DNA of 64,000 bases from Chryseobacterium pennipullorum (GTDB taxonomy: Bacteria > Bacteroidota > Bacteroidia > Flavobacteriales > Weeksellaceae): positions 1-64,000 of the forward strand of contig NZ_QNVV01000004.1 in the NCBI RefSeq assembly GCF_003384725.1, in the 5' to 3' direction. Under the pieces are notes generated by a model that saw only the letters and a list, made by a program, of their open reading frames with translations, made no database searches and was not told the origin of the DNA. Each line of letters opens with the position of its first letter. Within the stretch, counting starts at the first letter, position 1. This document shows, in pieces, positions 52,946 through 62,770 of this stretch. A program made the translations under genes and the position numbers.

Positions 52946-55624
52946 TTACTGGTCATCTTTCTGATCTTTTTTATTGGCATCTTCCGGCATTTCGGTTTCA
53001 GATTCAGCCATTTCTTTTTTTGAAAACCTTGGCTGCAGGATTTTTGCAATGAGTCCGGTCCATCCTGTCTGATGCGAAGCACCTACTCCACGTCCATTGT
53101 CTCCGTGAAAATATTCATAGAACAGAATGTAATCTCTAAAATCCGGATCATTCTGAAATCTCTCGTACTGCCCGTTGACCGGTCTTTTTCCATGTTCATC
53201 TTTAAGGAAAATTTTAGCCAGTCTTTTATTCAAAGCATCAGCGATCTGATCCAGATTGGAATAGTTTCCGCTTCCTGTAGGATATTCCACGAGAAAATCG
53301 GGGCTGTAATAGAAGAAAAAGCGCTGCAGGCTGTCTATGATCAGAAAATTGATGGGAAACCATACAGGTCCGCGCCAATTGCTGTTCCCGCCAAACAGTC
53401 CACTGTCACTTTCTGCGGGAGTATACTTTACACAATAATCAATATCATTAAGATTCAGAGTATAAGGATTTTGTTCATATTCTTTAGAGAGAGCCCTTAT
53501 TCCGTAATCACTCAAAAACTCATCAGGGTTTAACATCCTTTTCAGCAGCCTTTTCAACCGATGGCCACGCAATAAAGAGAGAAGGTGCTTAGAATCCTGA
53601 CCTTTAACCTCCCATCTGGAAACCAATGCGGCCAGCTCGGGTTTATTGTTCAGTACCCACTCCATTCTTTTCTTAAAATTGGGAAGGTTTTCGATCATTT
53701 CATCATCGATGACCTCAACGGCAAACATGGGAATCAGCCCAACGATCGTCCTTAACCGCAGATACATATGAGTTCCGTCACTGGAAGCGATAGCATCATA
53801 AAAGAATTCATCCTGCTCATCCCAAAGACTGAATTTTTCATCACCCATATTATCCAGGGAATGGGCAATGGAAAGAAAATGCTCGAAAAACTTCATGGCC
53901 ATTTCCTCATATACATTATTATATTGGGCCAGTTCCAGAGCAATCCGCATCATATTAAGGGCAAACATCGCCATCCAGCTGGTCCCGTCAGACTGCTCCA
54001 GCTGCTCGCCGTTGGGAAGCACTGAATTTCTGTCGAAGACCCCGATATTATCAAGACCCAAAAATCCTCCCTCAAAAATGTTGTTTCCATTGGTATCCTT
54101 TTTATTGACCCACCAGGTAAAATTCATCAACAGTTTCTGAAAGGCACTTTCTAAGAATCCGAGATCGGGTTTTTCTTTGAGATATTCATCAATTTTAAAT
54201 ACCCTGAAAACCGCCCATGCGTGCACCGGAGGATTCACATCACTGAAATTCCATTCATAGGCCGGAAGCTGTCCGTTGGGATGCATATACCATTCAAACA
54301 GAAAAAGCTTCAGCTGGTGCTTTGCAAAATCCGGATCGATGAGTGAAAAACTGATGGTGTGAAATGCCAGATCCCAGGTAGCATACCAAGGGTATTCCCA
54401 CTTGTCCGGCATTGAAATAATATGTTCATTATTAAGATGCTTCCAGTCGAAATTCCTTATGGTTTCCCTAGATTTGGGTGGAGGAACCTCAGCGGGATCC
54501 CCTTTCAGCCATTTCTCAACATTGTAGTGATAAAACATTTTGTTCCAAAGCATCCCAGCAAATGCCTGCCTCTGGATCAGCTTTTCATCTTCAGATGATA
54601 TTCCCTGCTGGATGTCCGCATAGAATGCCTCTGCTTCTTTTTTCCTTTCGCTAAAAGAATTATCAAAACCCCCGAAAGGATCTTTCAATTCTTTATCTGA
54701 AATTCTGAATTCGAAGGTCTTCGTTTCTTTGCCAGCGAAATTCTCATCGATAAAAAATGAAGCTTTTGTCCCTGTATTTTTAGGATTGACGGATTGCGAA
54801 TTTCCGGTGGTGACAAAACTGTTGATTCCGTCTTTTGTGTATCTCGATTCATTGGCAGAAAGGTAAAGTCTCCTGTTGTTGGTTTCATTATTACAAAACA
54901 AAGTTTTTGAAGAGTGCTTTGCGTATACGTTTTTAATGTCAAGATCTTTGTGGCTCACTATGATTCGGTCTGCTTCTTCAGCAGCCAGGCTGGGCTGATA
55001 ATCATCATAGCCCCAATTCCAGGTATTTCTGAACCACACGGTGGGAAGAATGATCAGGGAGGCTTCTTTTTCAGACTTGTTGACAATGGATAAGCGTACT
55101 AAAATATCCTGCTCGCTTTCTTTAGCATACTCAATAAAGATGTCAAAATATTCATTTTTATCAAAAATTCCGGTATCGATGAGCTCATATTCCGGCTCAT
55201 CTTTACTTCTTTCAGCATTGGTTTTGATCAGATCATCATACGGGAATTCATTTTGAGGATATTTGTAAAGCATCTTCATGTAGGAATGGGTAGGCGTGGA
55301 ATCAATGTAATAGAAATACTCCTTTACATCTTCACCGTGATTTCCCTGGCCATTGGTAAGTCCAAAGAACCGTTCCTTTACCATAGCATCTTTTTTGTTC
55401 CAAAAACCAACAGAAAACACCAGCCTCTGAAGATCATCGCAAATTCCACACAGCCCTTCCTCACCCCAACGGTAGGTTTTGGCTTCTGCCGTATCATGAC
55501 TGGTATAATTCCATGCGTCGCCATTGTCACTGTAATCTTCACGTACGAGCCCCCATTCCCGGTTACTGACGTAAGGTCCCCATTTTTTCCATAAAACATC
55601 TGAAATTCTTTCTTTTTCTGACAT
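52946..55624 (-). CDS. GH63-like glucosidase
   Basis: An 892-residue glycoside hydrolase of the GH63/mannosylglycerate-hydrolase-like (alpha/alpha six-hairpin) type, probably cytoplasmic since I see no signal peptide. An N-terminal beta-rich domain (WKKWGPYVSNREWGLVREDYS) precedes the barrel: ISMPDKWEYPWYATWDLAFHTISFSLIDPDFAKHQL, MHPNGQLPAYEWNFSDVNPPVHAW, GLFGGNSNWRGPVWFPINFLI and HQTGWTGLIAKILQPRF. The acidic catalytic residues are likely Asp in TWDLAFH and Glu near the C-terminal half. The SDR gene lies upstream on the same strand and is possibly linked. Confidence 0.9.
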   Translation of the reverse strand: MSEKERISDVLWKKWGPYVSNREWGLVREDYSDNGDAWNYTSHDTAEAKTYRWGEEGLCGICDDLQRLVFSVGFWNKKDAMVKERFFGLTNGQGNHGEDVKEYFYYIDSTPTHSYMKMLYKYPQNEFPYDDLIKTNAERSKDEPEYELIDTGIFDKNEYFDIFIEYAKESEQDILVRLSIVNKSEKEASLIILPTVWFRNTWNWGYDDYQPSLAAEEADRIIVSHKDLDIKNVYAKHSSKTLFCNNETNNRRLYLSANESRYTKDGINSFVTTGNSQSVNPKNTGTKASFFIDENFAGKETKTFEFRISDKELKDPFGGFDNSFSERKKEAEAFYADIQQGISSEDEKLIQRQAFAGMLWNKMFYHYNVEKWLKGDPAEVPPPKSRETIRNFDWKHLNNEHIISMPDKWEYPWYATWDLAFHTISFSLIDPDFAKHQLKLFLFEWYMHPNGQLPAYEWNFSDVNPPVHAWAVFRVFKIDEYLKEKPDLGFLESAFQKLLMNFTWWVNKKDTNGNNIFEGGFLGLDNIGVFDRNSVLPNGEQLEQSDGTSWMAMFALNMMRIALELAQYNNVYEEMAMKFFEHFLSIAHSLDNMGDEKFSLWDEQDEFFYDAIASSDGTHMYLRLRTIVGLIPMFAVEVIDDEMIENLPNFKKRMEWVLNNKPELAALVSRWEVKGQDSKHLLSLLRGHRLKRLLKRMLNPDEFLSDYGIRALSKEYEQNPYTLNLNDIDYCVKYTPAESDSGLFGGNSNWRGPVWFPINFLIIDSLQRFFFYYSPDFLVEYPTGSGNYSNLDQIADALNKRLAKIFLKDEHGKRPVNGQYERFQNDPDFRDYILFYEYFHGDNGRGVGASHQTGWTGLIAKILQPRFSKKEMAESETEMPEDANKKDQKDDQ

Positions 55625-55730
55625 AGATAAGATTGTTTGTACATTGTAAAAAAGGAATCATCGATCGATTGATCATAAAGCTTCACCTGAATCTTAGATC
55701 ATGGACCCCAAAATTTCAAGTCCGGAAAGC

Positions 55731-56540
55731 CTAGCCTCCGGTAGAAAAGCTCTCAAAGGTTGTCATTCCCCCATCGACAAAAATACTGGTACCCGAAATA
55801 TAGTCTGCAAGGTCACTGGCAAGAAATACTGCCAGATTTCCGATATCCTGAGGCTGCCCGATTCTGTTATAAGGGATCAGGGTAAGAAGTGACTGAAGGG
55901 CGTCTGGTGTACTCCATGCATTTTGGTTAATCGGCGTCTGAATGGCACCCGGACATATAGAATTGACACGGATTTTATCGGCTCCATATTCCTGCGCCAG
56001 GCTTTGCATCAGCATTCTGATAGCTCCTTTACTGGCGGCATAATTGGCATGCCCTGCCCAGGGAATAATTTCATGAACCGAACTTATATGGATAATTTTC
56101 CCACATGCTACAGAACGTGAAGGGTCGATTCCCCTGCGTAGAAATTCTTTAATGGCTTCCCGGGCGCATAGAAACTGGCCGGTCAGATTGACCCCTATTA
56201 CAGCATTCCATTGTTCCAGAGTCATTTCAGTGAATTTCGCATCCTTTTGAATTCCGGCATTGTTGATGAGAATATCTACGGTTTGATACTCCGCGATGAC
56301 CTCCTGAAACATTCTGATCACCTGATCTTCCTGAGAAACATCACACTGGTAGGTCATCCCTTTCCCGCCGGCATCGGTTATTTCTTTCAAAACGGCTTTT
56401 GCCTCGTCCTGAGATCTTGCTGAAGAATGATTGACAACAACGGTAGCACCCGCTGCCGCCAGGGATTTTGCAATTCCGGAACCTATTCCACTGGAAGCGC
56501 CGGTCACGATAGCGACCTGATTTTGAAGTGATATTTCCAT
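55731..56540 (-). CDS. SDR-family dehydrogenase (glucose 1-dehydrogenase-like)
   Basis: A 269-residue short-chain dehydrogenase. The NAD(P)-binding loop is TGASSGIG (residues 13-20), followed by NNAG (93-96) and the catalytic Ser154, Tyr167, Lys171 (SVHEIIPWAGHANYAASK). The C-terminal CPGAIQTPIN and GTSIFVDGGM are standard. The HEIIPW loop and the GIQKDAKFTEMTLEQWN segment resemble glucose 1-dehydrogenases, but substrate range is uncertain. It lies 106 bp before the GH63-like gene on the same strand, which fits a shared sugar-oxidising role. Confidence 0.9.
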   Translation of the reverse strand: MEISLQNQVAIVTGASSGIGSGIAKSLAAAGATVVVNHSSARSQDEAKAVLKEITDAGGKGMTYQCDVSQEDQVIRMFQEVIAEYQTVDILINNAGIQKDAKFTEMTLEQWNAVIGVNLTGQFLCAREAIKEFLRRGIDPSRSVACGKIIHISSVHEIIPWAGHANYAASKGAIRMLMQSLAQEYGADKIRVNSICPGAIQTPINQNAWSTPDALQSLLTLIPYNRIGQPQDIGNLAVFLASDLADYISGTSIFVDGGMTTFESFSTGG

Positions 56541-56613
56541 AGCTTGTTATTTGATGTTACTCAAAGTTAGGGAAACAAATCAGCAGAAGAGAATTTAAGA
56601 TTCTAAAATTTTA

Positions 56614-57087
56614 TTAAAGTTTTTTGGTCATCAGGTATTGGGGCCCGCTTCTTCCGAGTCTTGTTTTTCCCTCATAAGAATATCCTGCCTGCAGATAAAT
56701 ATGGTAGGCGGACTCATTTTTCTGATTAACAGCCAGTACAATTTCATCACAGTGTATGAAATTCTCCCTTACAAAAACGTCCACCTGCATCATGGCGGCT
56801 TTTCCAATTCCTTTTCTCTGCATCGCAGGATTTACGGATAATGACCTTATCAGAACGGCATTTTCATTGTCGGTAAGTTCCAGCTTGTCACTTCCAAAAT
56901 CCAGAACAAAAAATCCAGCGGGCCGGTCACCTTCCATGATCGTCACCGGAAAAGCATTTTGTGTCTCTCTTTTTTTAATATTTTCTAAGGCCTGCCCGGC
57001 AGTAGCAGTGAAGCGCTTCTGATCATTGTTCAACATATAATTAACTCCAGGAAAGTCCTGTGGTTGAAAAAATTGTAAGCTTATCAT
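56614..57087 (-). CDS. GNAT-family N-acetyltransferase
   Basis: A 157-residue acetyltransferase. The acetyl-CoA-binding motif is LSVNPAMQRKGIGKAAMMQV (RKGIGK), followed by LAVNQKNESAYHIYLQAGYSYEGKTRLGRSGP. The acceptor is unknown. It follows DUF1684 on the same strand with a 2-bp gap, so the two are clearly in one operon. Confidence 0.92.
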   Translation of the reverse strand: MISLQFFQPQDFPGVNYMLNNDQKRFTATAGQALENIKKRETQNAFPVTIMEGDRPAGFFVLDFGSDKLELTDNENAVLIRSLSVNPAMQRKGIGKAAMMQVDVFVRENFIHCDEIVLAVNQKNESAYHIYLQAGYSYEGKTRLGRSGPQYLMTKKL

Positions 57088-57089
57088 AA

Positions 57090-57707
57090 TCAGTGGTGAT
57101 AAATATCTTCGTACATCACCCCTGCACGGATCTCTACCGGAAGCTTATTCTCTTCCGGGACAATCGGACAGTTGTAATCATAGGCGTTATATGCACAAAA
57201 GGGATGATAAGACTGGTTAAAATCCAGAACAATGGAATCTCCTTCAGGAATTTTCAGGTCCATATATTTTCCACCACCATAGGTTTCTTTTTCATTGGTG
57301 GCATCCCTGAATGGCAGAAAAAGATAGTCTTTGTACTTTTCTTGTTTGATGAGATCCAGGCTTTGATACAAAACTACCGTATAAGGTTTATCATTGAGAC
57401 TGAAAGTTGCTTTTCCATATTCCCTGTAGGATTTTGTTTTGCCCGAAGAGGTAGGCAGCTCAAAAGGTTGTGCATTTTTTGTTTTCACTAATCTCGCAAT
57501 AACTCTGTATTTCGGATCATATTGAAAAAACGGATGGCCTTTAAAATTCTTGAAATTATCTCCGCGAAGAGGTGTTGTTTTTGCATTCAGGTATTCTTCA
57601 TTAAGCTCCTCCTGAAATTTTTTAACTTCCATTATTTCTTTAGAGACCATCTTCTGTGAAAATCCCCATAAAGGCAGAAGTACAAAAAGAACGATATATT
57701 TTTTCAT
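57090..57707 (-). CDS. Secreted DUF1684 protein
   Basis: A DUF1684 family protein of about 205 residues with a signal peptide (1-18, LFVLLPLWGFSQ) from the start at 57707; the ATG at 57752 would add an unlikely N-terminus. Family-typical parts are KGHPFFQYDPKYRVIARLV, PYTVVLYQSL, LFLPFRDATNEKETYGGGKYMDL and YHPFCAYNAYDYNCPIVPEENKLPVEIRAG. The conserved His and Cys residues in the last motif suggest a small beta-sandwich, of unknown function. The GNAT gene follows after 2 bp. Confidence 0.92.
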   Translation of the reverse strand: MKKYIVLFVLLPLWGFSQKMVSKEIMEVKKFQEELNEEYLNAKTTPLRGDNFKNFKGHPFFQYDPKYRVIARLVKTKNAQPFELPTSSGKTKSYREYGKATFSLNDKPYTVVLYQSLDLIKQEKYKDYLFLPFRDATNEKETYGGGKYMDLKIPEGDSIVLDFNQSYHPFCAYNAYDYNCPIVPEENKLPVEIRAGVMYEDIYHH

Positions 57708-57838
57708 GAATTTAAATTTACAAGTAAAACTATGAATTTTTGATGGGATCAAAAGTTAAAAATATAACAAAAACTATAATCTGTTCTAAATACAATATGT
57801 TCATAATAATCTAGCATACTTTTTGAAAATCAAAGAAC

Positions 57839-59422
57839 ATGGATAGAAAAAAATTCATTAAAACGGGTGCACTGGCAATTTCAGGCTTTTACTTTCTTCA
57901 ATCTGATGTACTACGAGCTGCAGCCCTGAAAGCAAACCGACAAACCGAGAAAAGAGAAGCCCCTGTTCTTATCATCGGGAGCGGATATGGAGGTGCGGTA
58001 TCTGCCCTGCGCTTATGTGAAGCCGGAAAAAAGGTAATTATGCTGGAAATGGGACTTAACTGGGAAAAAGCAGGAATTCCTTTTTCCAATCTGCTGAAAC
58101 CCGGGAAAAGTGCTGCGTGGCTGAAGAAAAAAAGTATTGCTCCTTTTATGAATATTTTTTCTCTAACCCCATTTACCGGCACGTTAGACAGACTTGATTT
58201 TGACCATATCAATATCTGGGTAGGAAGAGGTGTAGGCGGAGGCTCACTGGTAAACGGCGGTATGGCTGTAACCCCGAAAGAAAGTTATTTCAGAGAGGTT
58301 TTTCCGGATCTTGATGCTGAGCAATTTTACAGCTTTTACTTTCCACTGGTACAAAAGGAGCTAAAAGTAAATGTCATAGATGAGCAGTTTTTACAGGAAT
58401 GCCCGTATTACAAATTCACAAGAGTGGGCGAAGAAGAAGCACATAAGGCTGGATTCAAAACCATAAGAGTACCGAATGTTTACGATTTCAAGTATATGGA
58501 AAAGGAATTCAGAAACGAGGTCCCCCGGTCAGCGCTGAATACGGAAGTGATTTATGGAAATAACCACGGCAAAAACAGTCTGGACAAAACTTACCTCCGA
58601 AAAGCCCTGGAAACCGGAAATCTTGAGATCCTCGACCTTCACCACGTACAAAATATGAAGCTGAATGATGATAAAACCTATACCGTAAGCGCTCATCATA
58701 TTGATACTTCAGGGAACATCATAGCTGATAAAACATTTACTTGCAAAAAACTTATCCTGGCAGCCGGAACCATGGGAACCTTACAGCTTTTGCTCAGATC
58801 CAATGCTGTCAACGGTTTTCCTCTTCATGAAAAGGTTGGTAAAAACTGGGGGAATAACGGTAATTTTATGACGGGAAGAAACTGGGTAAAACCCTTATCC
58901 GGAGGTACGGGGTCTAAGCAGTCGACGATTCCTGTAGGAGGAGTGGACAACTGGGAAGATAAGGAACATCCTTTTTTTACCGAAATCGCTCCTTTACCCA
59001 TGGGAATGGATGTGGCTACAGCTTTATATTTATTGATCAACAGGGTGGAGAAAAAAGGAGAGGTAGCTTTTGATAAGACGCGTGATATCCTTACCCTGAA
59101 ATGGGATGAAAGCAATACGGTGAAAATGAGAGAAAATGCAAAATATTTTGTCAGAAAGATGAATACTGCCAATGGAGGTACAAGAAGCCATTTTCTTTTT
59201 AATAATGGTTTTGGAGCAGATATCTGTTATCATCCGCTGGGCGGTTGTGTATTGGGTGAAGCTACTGATCGTTATGGCAAAGTAAAAAATCATGACAACC
59301 TGTATGTTCTTGATGGATCATTAATCCCCGGAACCATTGGAGTGAATCCTTTTGTTACCATTACAGCCATTGCAGAATATTGTATTGAAAACTTAATCCG
59401 GCAAAACGAATTTGCTTTATAG
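57839..59422 (+). CDS. GMC-family oxidoreductase, cholesterol oxidase-like
   Basis: A 527-residue FAD flavoprotein of the GMC superfamily. The FAD-binding loop is IGSGYGGAVSALRL (residues 46-59), followed by WVGRGVGGGSLVNGG. The C-terminal motif HPLGGCVLGEATDRYG (from His465) and the VNPFVTITAIAEY end match cholesterol-oxidase-like enzymes. The N-terminus DRKKFIKTGALAISGFYF resembles a Tat or lipid-type signal but lacks Arg-Arg, so export is uncertain. It is divergent from DUF1684. It oxidises an alcohol group; steroid specificity is not proven. Confidence 0.92.
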   Translation: MDRKKFIKTGALAISGFYFLQSDVLRAAALKANRQTEKREAPVLIIGSGYGGAVSALRLCEAGKKVIMLEMGLNWEKAGIPFSNLLKPGKSAAWLKKKSIAPFMNIFSLTPFTGTLDRLDFDHINIWVGRGVGGGSLVNGGMAVTPKESYFREVFPDLDAEQFYSFYFPLVQKELKVNVIDEQFLQECPYYKFTRVGEEEAHKAGFKTIRVPNVYDFKYMEKEFRNEVPRSALNTEVIYGNNHGKNSLDKTYLRKALETGNLEILDLHHVQNMKLNDDKTYTVSAHHIDTSGNIIADKTFTCKKLILAAGTMGTLQLLLRSNAVNGFPLHEKVGKNWGNNGNFMTGRNWVKPLSGGTGSKQSTIPVGGVDNWEDKEHPFFTEIAPLPMGMDVATALYLLINRVEKKGEVAFDKTRDILTLKWDESNTVKMRENAKYFVRKMNTANGGTRSHFLFNNGFGADICYHPLGGCVLGEATDRYGKVKNHDNLYVLDGSLIPGTIGVNPFVTITAIAEYCIENLIRQNEFAL

Positions 59423-59423
59423 A

Positions 59424-60290
59424 TTACGGAATAGATTTTACCTCATTAAGATAGGTACGTACATCATTTTCGAGTTGATCAGGATAGGTAAAATCAAGCT
59501 TTTCTGCCAAAACAGTTCCTACTTCGTGAACAAGATCAGCAAATGCAAACAGAGCCCTCCAGTTCTCATCTATAGGACTTCCTGAAAAAGTGGCTTCAGT
59601 TTTACGCCATAGGTCTTCAGGCAGGTATTTTTTGAAAAGCCTTCCATGCTTGTTGGTTGTTATATTCTCCCATTGATGATCAGCAGCAATATACCATTCT
59701 ATCAAAGGAACAAGATAGTCTGTTCTGAGAATATTCTCAGACATAAATTTGGCATAAAAAATATCGCCGCGTTTAAGGCACTTTGCCACATAGGTGGTAT
59801 CCCACCAGAAATCATTGAGCACCTGTCGGAATTCTTTTTCTGAAGGTTGCTGTATCATCACCGCCTGGTATGTAGGAGTTTTTAAATTTCTGGTAAGATC
59901 ATCTTTGTCGATTACCACCCGGTACCCAACATCCCAATCTTCCGGAAGAGTTTCTTGATTAACTTCTTCTGTAAATTCTGTTACATGGTAAAGCTTGAAG
60001 TCAACTTTCACATGATCTCTGTACAGCACCATCTTCATGGCATGCTTTCCTTCAAAGACCTCATCACCCTCCTCAATCACCGCAATTGGCTCTCCAAAAA
60101 GACTCAGCCATTCGTGATCTGCTTCATAGGGGGTTCTGTTTACAAAAATGAGCTCCACATCCAGATCGCTGAAATCATCTACAGGAGCGTAAGGGTTTAC
60201 CAGTGAGCTGGTCAGAAGCACCGCACGGATGTCCGGATTATCTTCTGCCCACCGGGTAATCTGTTCCAGTTTTTCTTCTCTGACTTTCAT
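59424..60290 (-). CDS. Aminoglycoside 6-adenylyltransferase-like protein
   Basis: A 288-residue nucleotidyltransferase of the ANT(6)/AadK type, which adenylylates streptomycin. The nucleotidyltransferase motif is LLTSSLVNPYAPVDDFSDLDVELIFV with Asp42 and Asp44; the glycine of GS is Ser28. The C-terminal helices FWWDTTYVAKCLKRGDIFYAKF and LIEWYIAADHQWE match the family. Chromosomal homologs occur in this genus without known resistance, so the gene may be intrinsic. It sits 3 bp after a hypothetical gene on the same strand, likely one operon. Confidence 0.88.
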   Translation of the reverse strand: MKVREEKLEQITRWAEDNPDIRAVLLTSSLVNPYAPVDDFSDLDVELIFVNRTPYEADHEWLSLFGEPIAVIEEGDEVFEGKHAMKMVLYRDHVKVDFKLYHVTEFTEEVNQETLPEDWDVGYRVVIDKDDLTRNLKTPTYQAVMIQQPSEKEFRQVLNDFWWDTTYVAKCLKRGDIFYAKFMSENILRTDYLVPLIEWYIAADHQWENITTNKHGRLFKKYLPEDLWRKTEATFSGSPIDENWRALFAFADLVHEVGTVLAEKLDFTYPDQLENDVRTYLNEVKSIP

Positions 60291-60293
60291 ATT

Positions 60294-60692
60294 TTAGAAT
60301 TCTGAGATTTTCACACGGTACACATCTGAAGAATTTCTTTTGATGGATTCTACAAAAAAGCCGCCTTCTTCAGGAATTACCTCTTTAAGGTCAAAGCTTT
60401 TACAGTCTTTCGGCAGTCCGGAGAAGATCAGGGTAAACCAAAAGTCCTGCATAAAAGGGACAGGTGTCCAATACGGAGAAATGGAAATATTTTCTGCGTG
60501 GATCAATTTGCTTCTATGTTCAGACTGATTGTCAAAAAGATAGGTGGAATGCCAGATCCTGATCAGATTTCCTAAAAACGGGGATGCCGGAAAACAGCAA
60601 TGCACAATGACCTGTTTCTCCTCCTGCACTTTATACTGAAGAGATTCTAAGAGTTCTTTTGCAATGACCGGCTTTACAACTACTTCTTCCAC
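60294..60692 (-). CDS. Conserved hypothetical protein
   Basis: I do not recognise a family. The 132-residue protein has no signal peptide. It has an aromatic middle (FLGNLIRIWHSTYLFDNQS, ISPYWTPVPFMQDFWFTLIF) and a repeated VxIxxF-like pattern, and is likely a small cytoplasmic beta-rich protein. Its stop is 3 bp before the start of the adenylyltransferase gene, so it is co-transcribed with it, which could suggest a shared role. Confidence 0.75.
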   Translation of the reverse strand: MEEVVVKPVIAKELLESLQYKVQEEKQVIVHCCFPASPFLGNLIRIWHSTYLFDNQSEHRSKLIHAENISISPYWTPVPFMQDFWFTLIFSGLPKDCKSFDLKEVIPEEGGFFVESIKRNSSDVYRVKISEF

Positions 60693-60763
60693 CTTATTTT
60701 TATAAAAATTATATGATAAGCAGTGAATACTGTTGATAAGTATCCCCTGCTCATTATTTGATA

Positions 60764-62269
60764 TTAATATTCCAGTTCCAGCTTTTCTTTGGTATAGCTT
60801 CTCATCTCCCGGGTAAGCTCTGGGTGGTCGGCCAGTTTCTGCCCATAAGAAGGGACCATTTCAAGCAGCTTCTCTTTCCATTCTCCATGTAGTTTTTCCG
60901 GGAAGCACTTCTCCAGAACATTCAGCATCGCATATACTGCTGTAGAAGCTCCTGGTGAGGCACCCAGCAAAGAAGCAATGGTTCCGTTTTTATTGACCAC
61001 CACTTCAGTTCCGAATTCCAGCTTACCACCTTCTTTTTCGTCTTTTTTGATGATCTGGACTCTTTGTCCTGCCACTTTCAGTTCCCAGTCTTCTTCTTTG
61101 GCATCTTTAACAAATTCTCTTAAATGCTGTATTCTCTGAGATTTGGTCATGGCAACCTGCTGAATAAGATATTTGGTCAGTGGAATATTATGCCACCAAG
61201 CTCCAAATAAAGATCTTAAGTTTTTGGTATTGACGCTTTCAGGCAAATCAAGATAGCTTCCTTCTTTCAGGAATTTTGTGGAAAAACCAGCAAAAGGTCC
61301 AAATAAAAGAGCTTTTTTACCATCGATGATTCTAAGGTCAAGGTGAGGAACAGACATTGGCGGGGCATCTACGGTGGCCTGGGTGTATACCTTAGCCTGA
61401 TGTTTTTCTACAAGCTCCTGGTTATGGGTCACCAGCCACTGTCCGGAAACAGGAAAACCTCCATAGCCTTCACTTTCTTTGATATCTGAGCTGTCCAGCA
61501 AAGGAAGAGCATATCCTCCGGCTCCGATAAATACAAAATCCGCTACTACTTCCTGTTTGTGATTATGAATTCTGTCCTTCACTTTCATTTCCCACTTTCC
61601 GTCTGCTCTGGGATCAACATCTTTTACTTCGTGATACAGGAAAACTTCTACATTAGAATCTTCCAGAAGATGCCTTCCCATTTTTCTGGTCAGACTTCCG
61701 AAATTCACATCTGTTCCCATATCCATTTTGGTGGCTGCCATTACTTCGGACTGATTTCTTTTGCTCATCACCAGCGGAATCCATTCTCTCAGTTTATCAT
61801 GGTCTGTAGAGAATTCCATCCCTGAAAAAAGCACAGACTTTTCCATGGTATCATGGCGTTTTTTAAGATATTCTGCATCCCTTTCACCAAAAACCAGACT
61901 CATGTGCGGGCAAGAATTGATGAATTCTTTTGGTTCCTGAATATATCCTTTAGTGATCAGGTAAGCCCAGAACTGCTTTGAAATTTCAAACTGTTCAGCG
62001 ATGCTTTCAGCTTTGGTAATATCAATTGAACCGTCCGGTTTTTCAGGGGTATAGTTTAGCTCACAAAAAGCGGAGTGCCCTGTTCCGGCGTTGTTCCATG
62101 CTGCTGTACTTTCTTTGGCAAATCTTCCAAGTCTTTCGAAGATAGCGATTTCAAGATCCGGATCAAATTCATGCAGCAGCGTTGCTAAAGTGGCGCTCAT
62201 GATTCCGCCTCCTATCAGTACAACGTCGTATTTGGGTTTCGGCGTTCTGCTTGTAAGCGATTGTGACAT
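60764..62269 (-). CDS. mqo: Malate:quinone oxidoreductase
   Basis: Membrane-associated FAD enzyme that oxidises malate to oxaloacetate and feeds electrons to quinone, replacing or backing NAD malate dehydrogenase in the citric acid cycle. At 501 residues it is of normal length. The FAD motif is VVLIGGGIMSATLATLL, followed by ERLGRFAKESTAAWNNAGTGHSAFCELNYTPE, a strong family signature. LLGASPGASTAVYAMLNVLEKCF and the C-terminal LVPFSYG-like MVPSYGQKL are also typical. It is a single gene with no operon partner visible. Confidence 0.97.
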   Translation of the reverse strand: MSQSLTSRTPKPKYDVVLIGGGIMSATLATLLHEFDPDLEIAIFERLGRFAKESTAAWNNAGTGHSAFCELNYTPEKPDGSIDITKAESIAEQFEISKQFWAYLITKGYIQEPKEFINSCPHMSLVFGERDAEYLKKRHDTMEKSVLFSGMEFSTDHDKLREWIPLVMSKRNQSEVMAATKMDMGTDVNFGSLTRKMGRHLLEDSNVEVFLYHEVKDVDPRADGKWEMKVKDRIHNHKQEVVADFVFIGAGGYALPLLDSSDIKESEGYGGFPVSGQWLVTHNQELVEKHQAKVYTQATVDAPPMSVPHLDLRIIDGKKALLFGPFAGFSTKFLKEGSYLDLPESVNTKNLRSLFGAWWHNIPLTKYLIQQVAMTKSQRIQHLREFVKDAKEEDWELKVAGQRVQIIKKDEKEGGKLEFGTEVVVNKNGTIASLLGASPGASTAVYAMLNVLEKCFPEKLHGEWKEKLLEMVPSYGQKLADHPELTREMRSYTKEKLELEY

Positions 62270-62770
62270 AATTTTAAAATTTTACTTCAAATTTCGGGAA
62301 AAGTTTTAAAAAGAAAGAGCCGTTCAACGATTTTAACATGTAAATTTTTGATGAAAAAATACATCTTTATGAAACAACGAAAAGCCATGGAAATTACCAA
62401 TAAAGTTCCATTGAAATGATTAATCAATACTATTTTGTAAAAAAAAGTACCACAGTTTAAGCTGAGATAATTCACCTCAAAGTAACTAATCTCTTTTCGC
62501 TTCACAAGATCAAATCTCTGTCTGTATATGATCACTACACCACATGTCGTAACAGCAATCATTCTTAACAGAATTTTTTTTCAACAAAACGTGACAAAAC
62601 ATTATAGATAATTCAAATAAAGTCACTATAAATTGAAAAACATACGTATTTATAGAATAAAATCTACAATTAAACATAAAAAAACAGCTGTTTTTTTATG
62701 TAACTTTCAATTTAAATTAATAAAGTATTGAAACAATATTGATTGATTTTTTTTTATAAATATACTAAAG
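62270..62770. other. 500-bp intergenic region with a perfect palindrome
   Basis: There is no convincing gene; a 91-codon minus-strand frame near 62287-62562 has no signature and is probably chance. The main feature is a 28-nt palindrome at 62674-62701. No clear promoter for the gene at 62771 is visible. Confidence 0.5.
62674..62701. repeat. 28-nt perfect palindrome
   Basis: A perfect palindrome centred on CAGCTG, flanked by seven A on the left and seven T on the right, with ACAT/ATGT ends. It lies 70 bp before the start at 62771 and may be an operator or a weak bidirectional terminator. Confidence 0.8.

Noticed and set aside
59424..60290. Acquired resistance cassette
   Set aside because: No integron, IS element or atypical base composition is visible around the gene; it looks chromosomal and intrinsic.
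62287..62562. A 91-codon minus-strand frame upstream of mqo
   Set aside because: Hydrophobic, low-complexity translation with no known motif; the stretch is AT-rich and intergenic.
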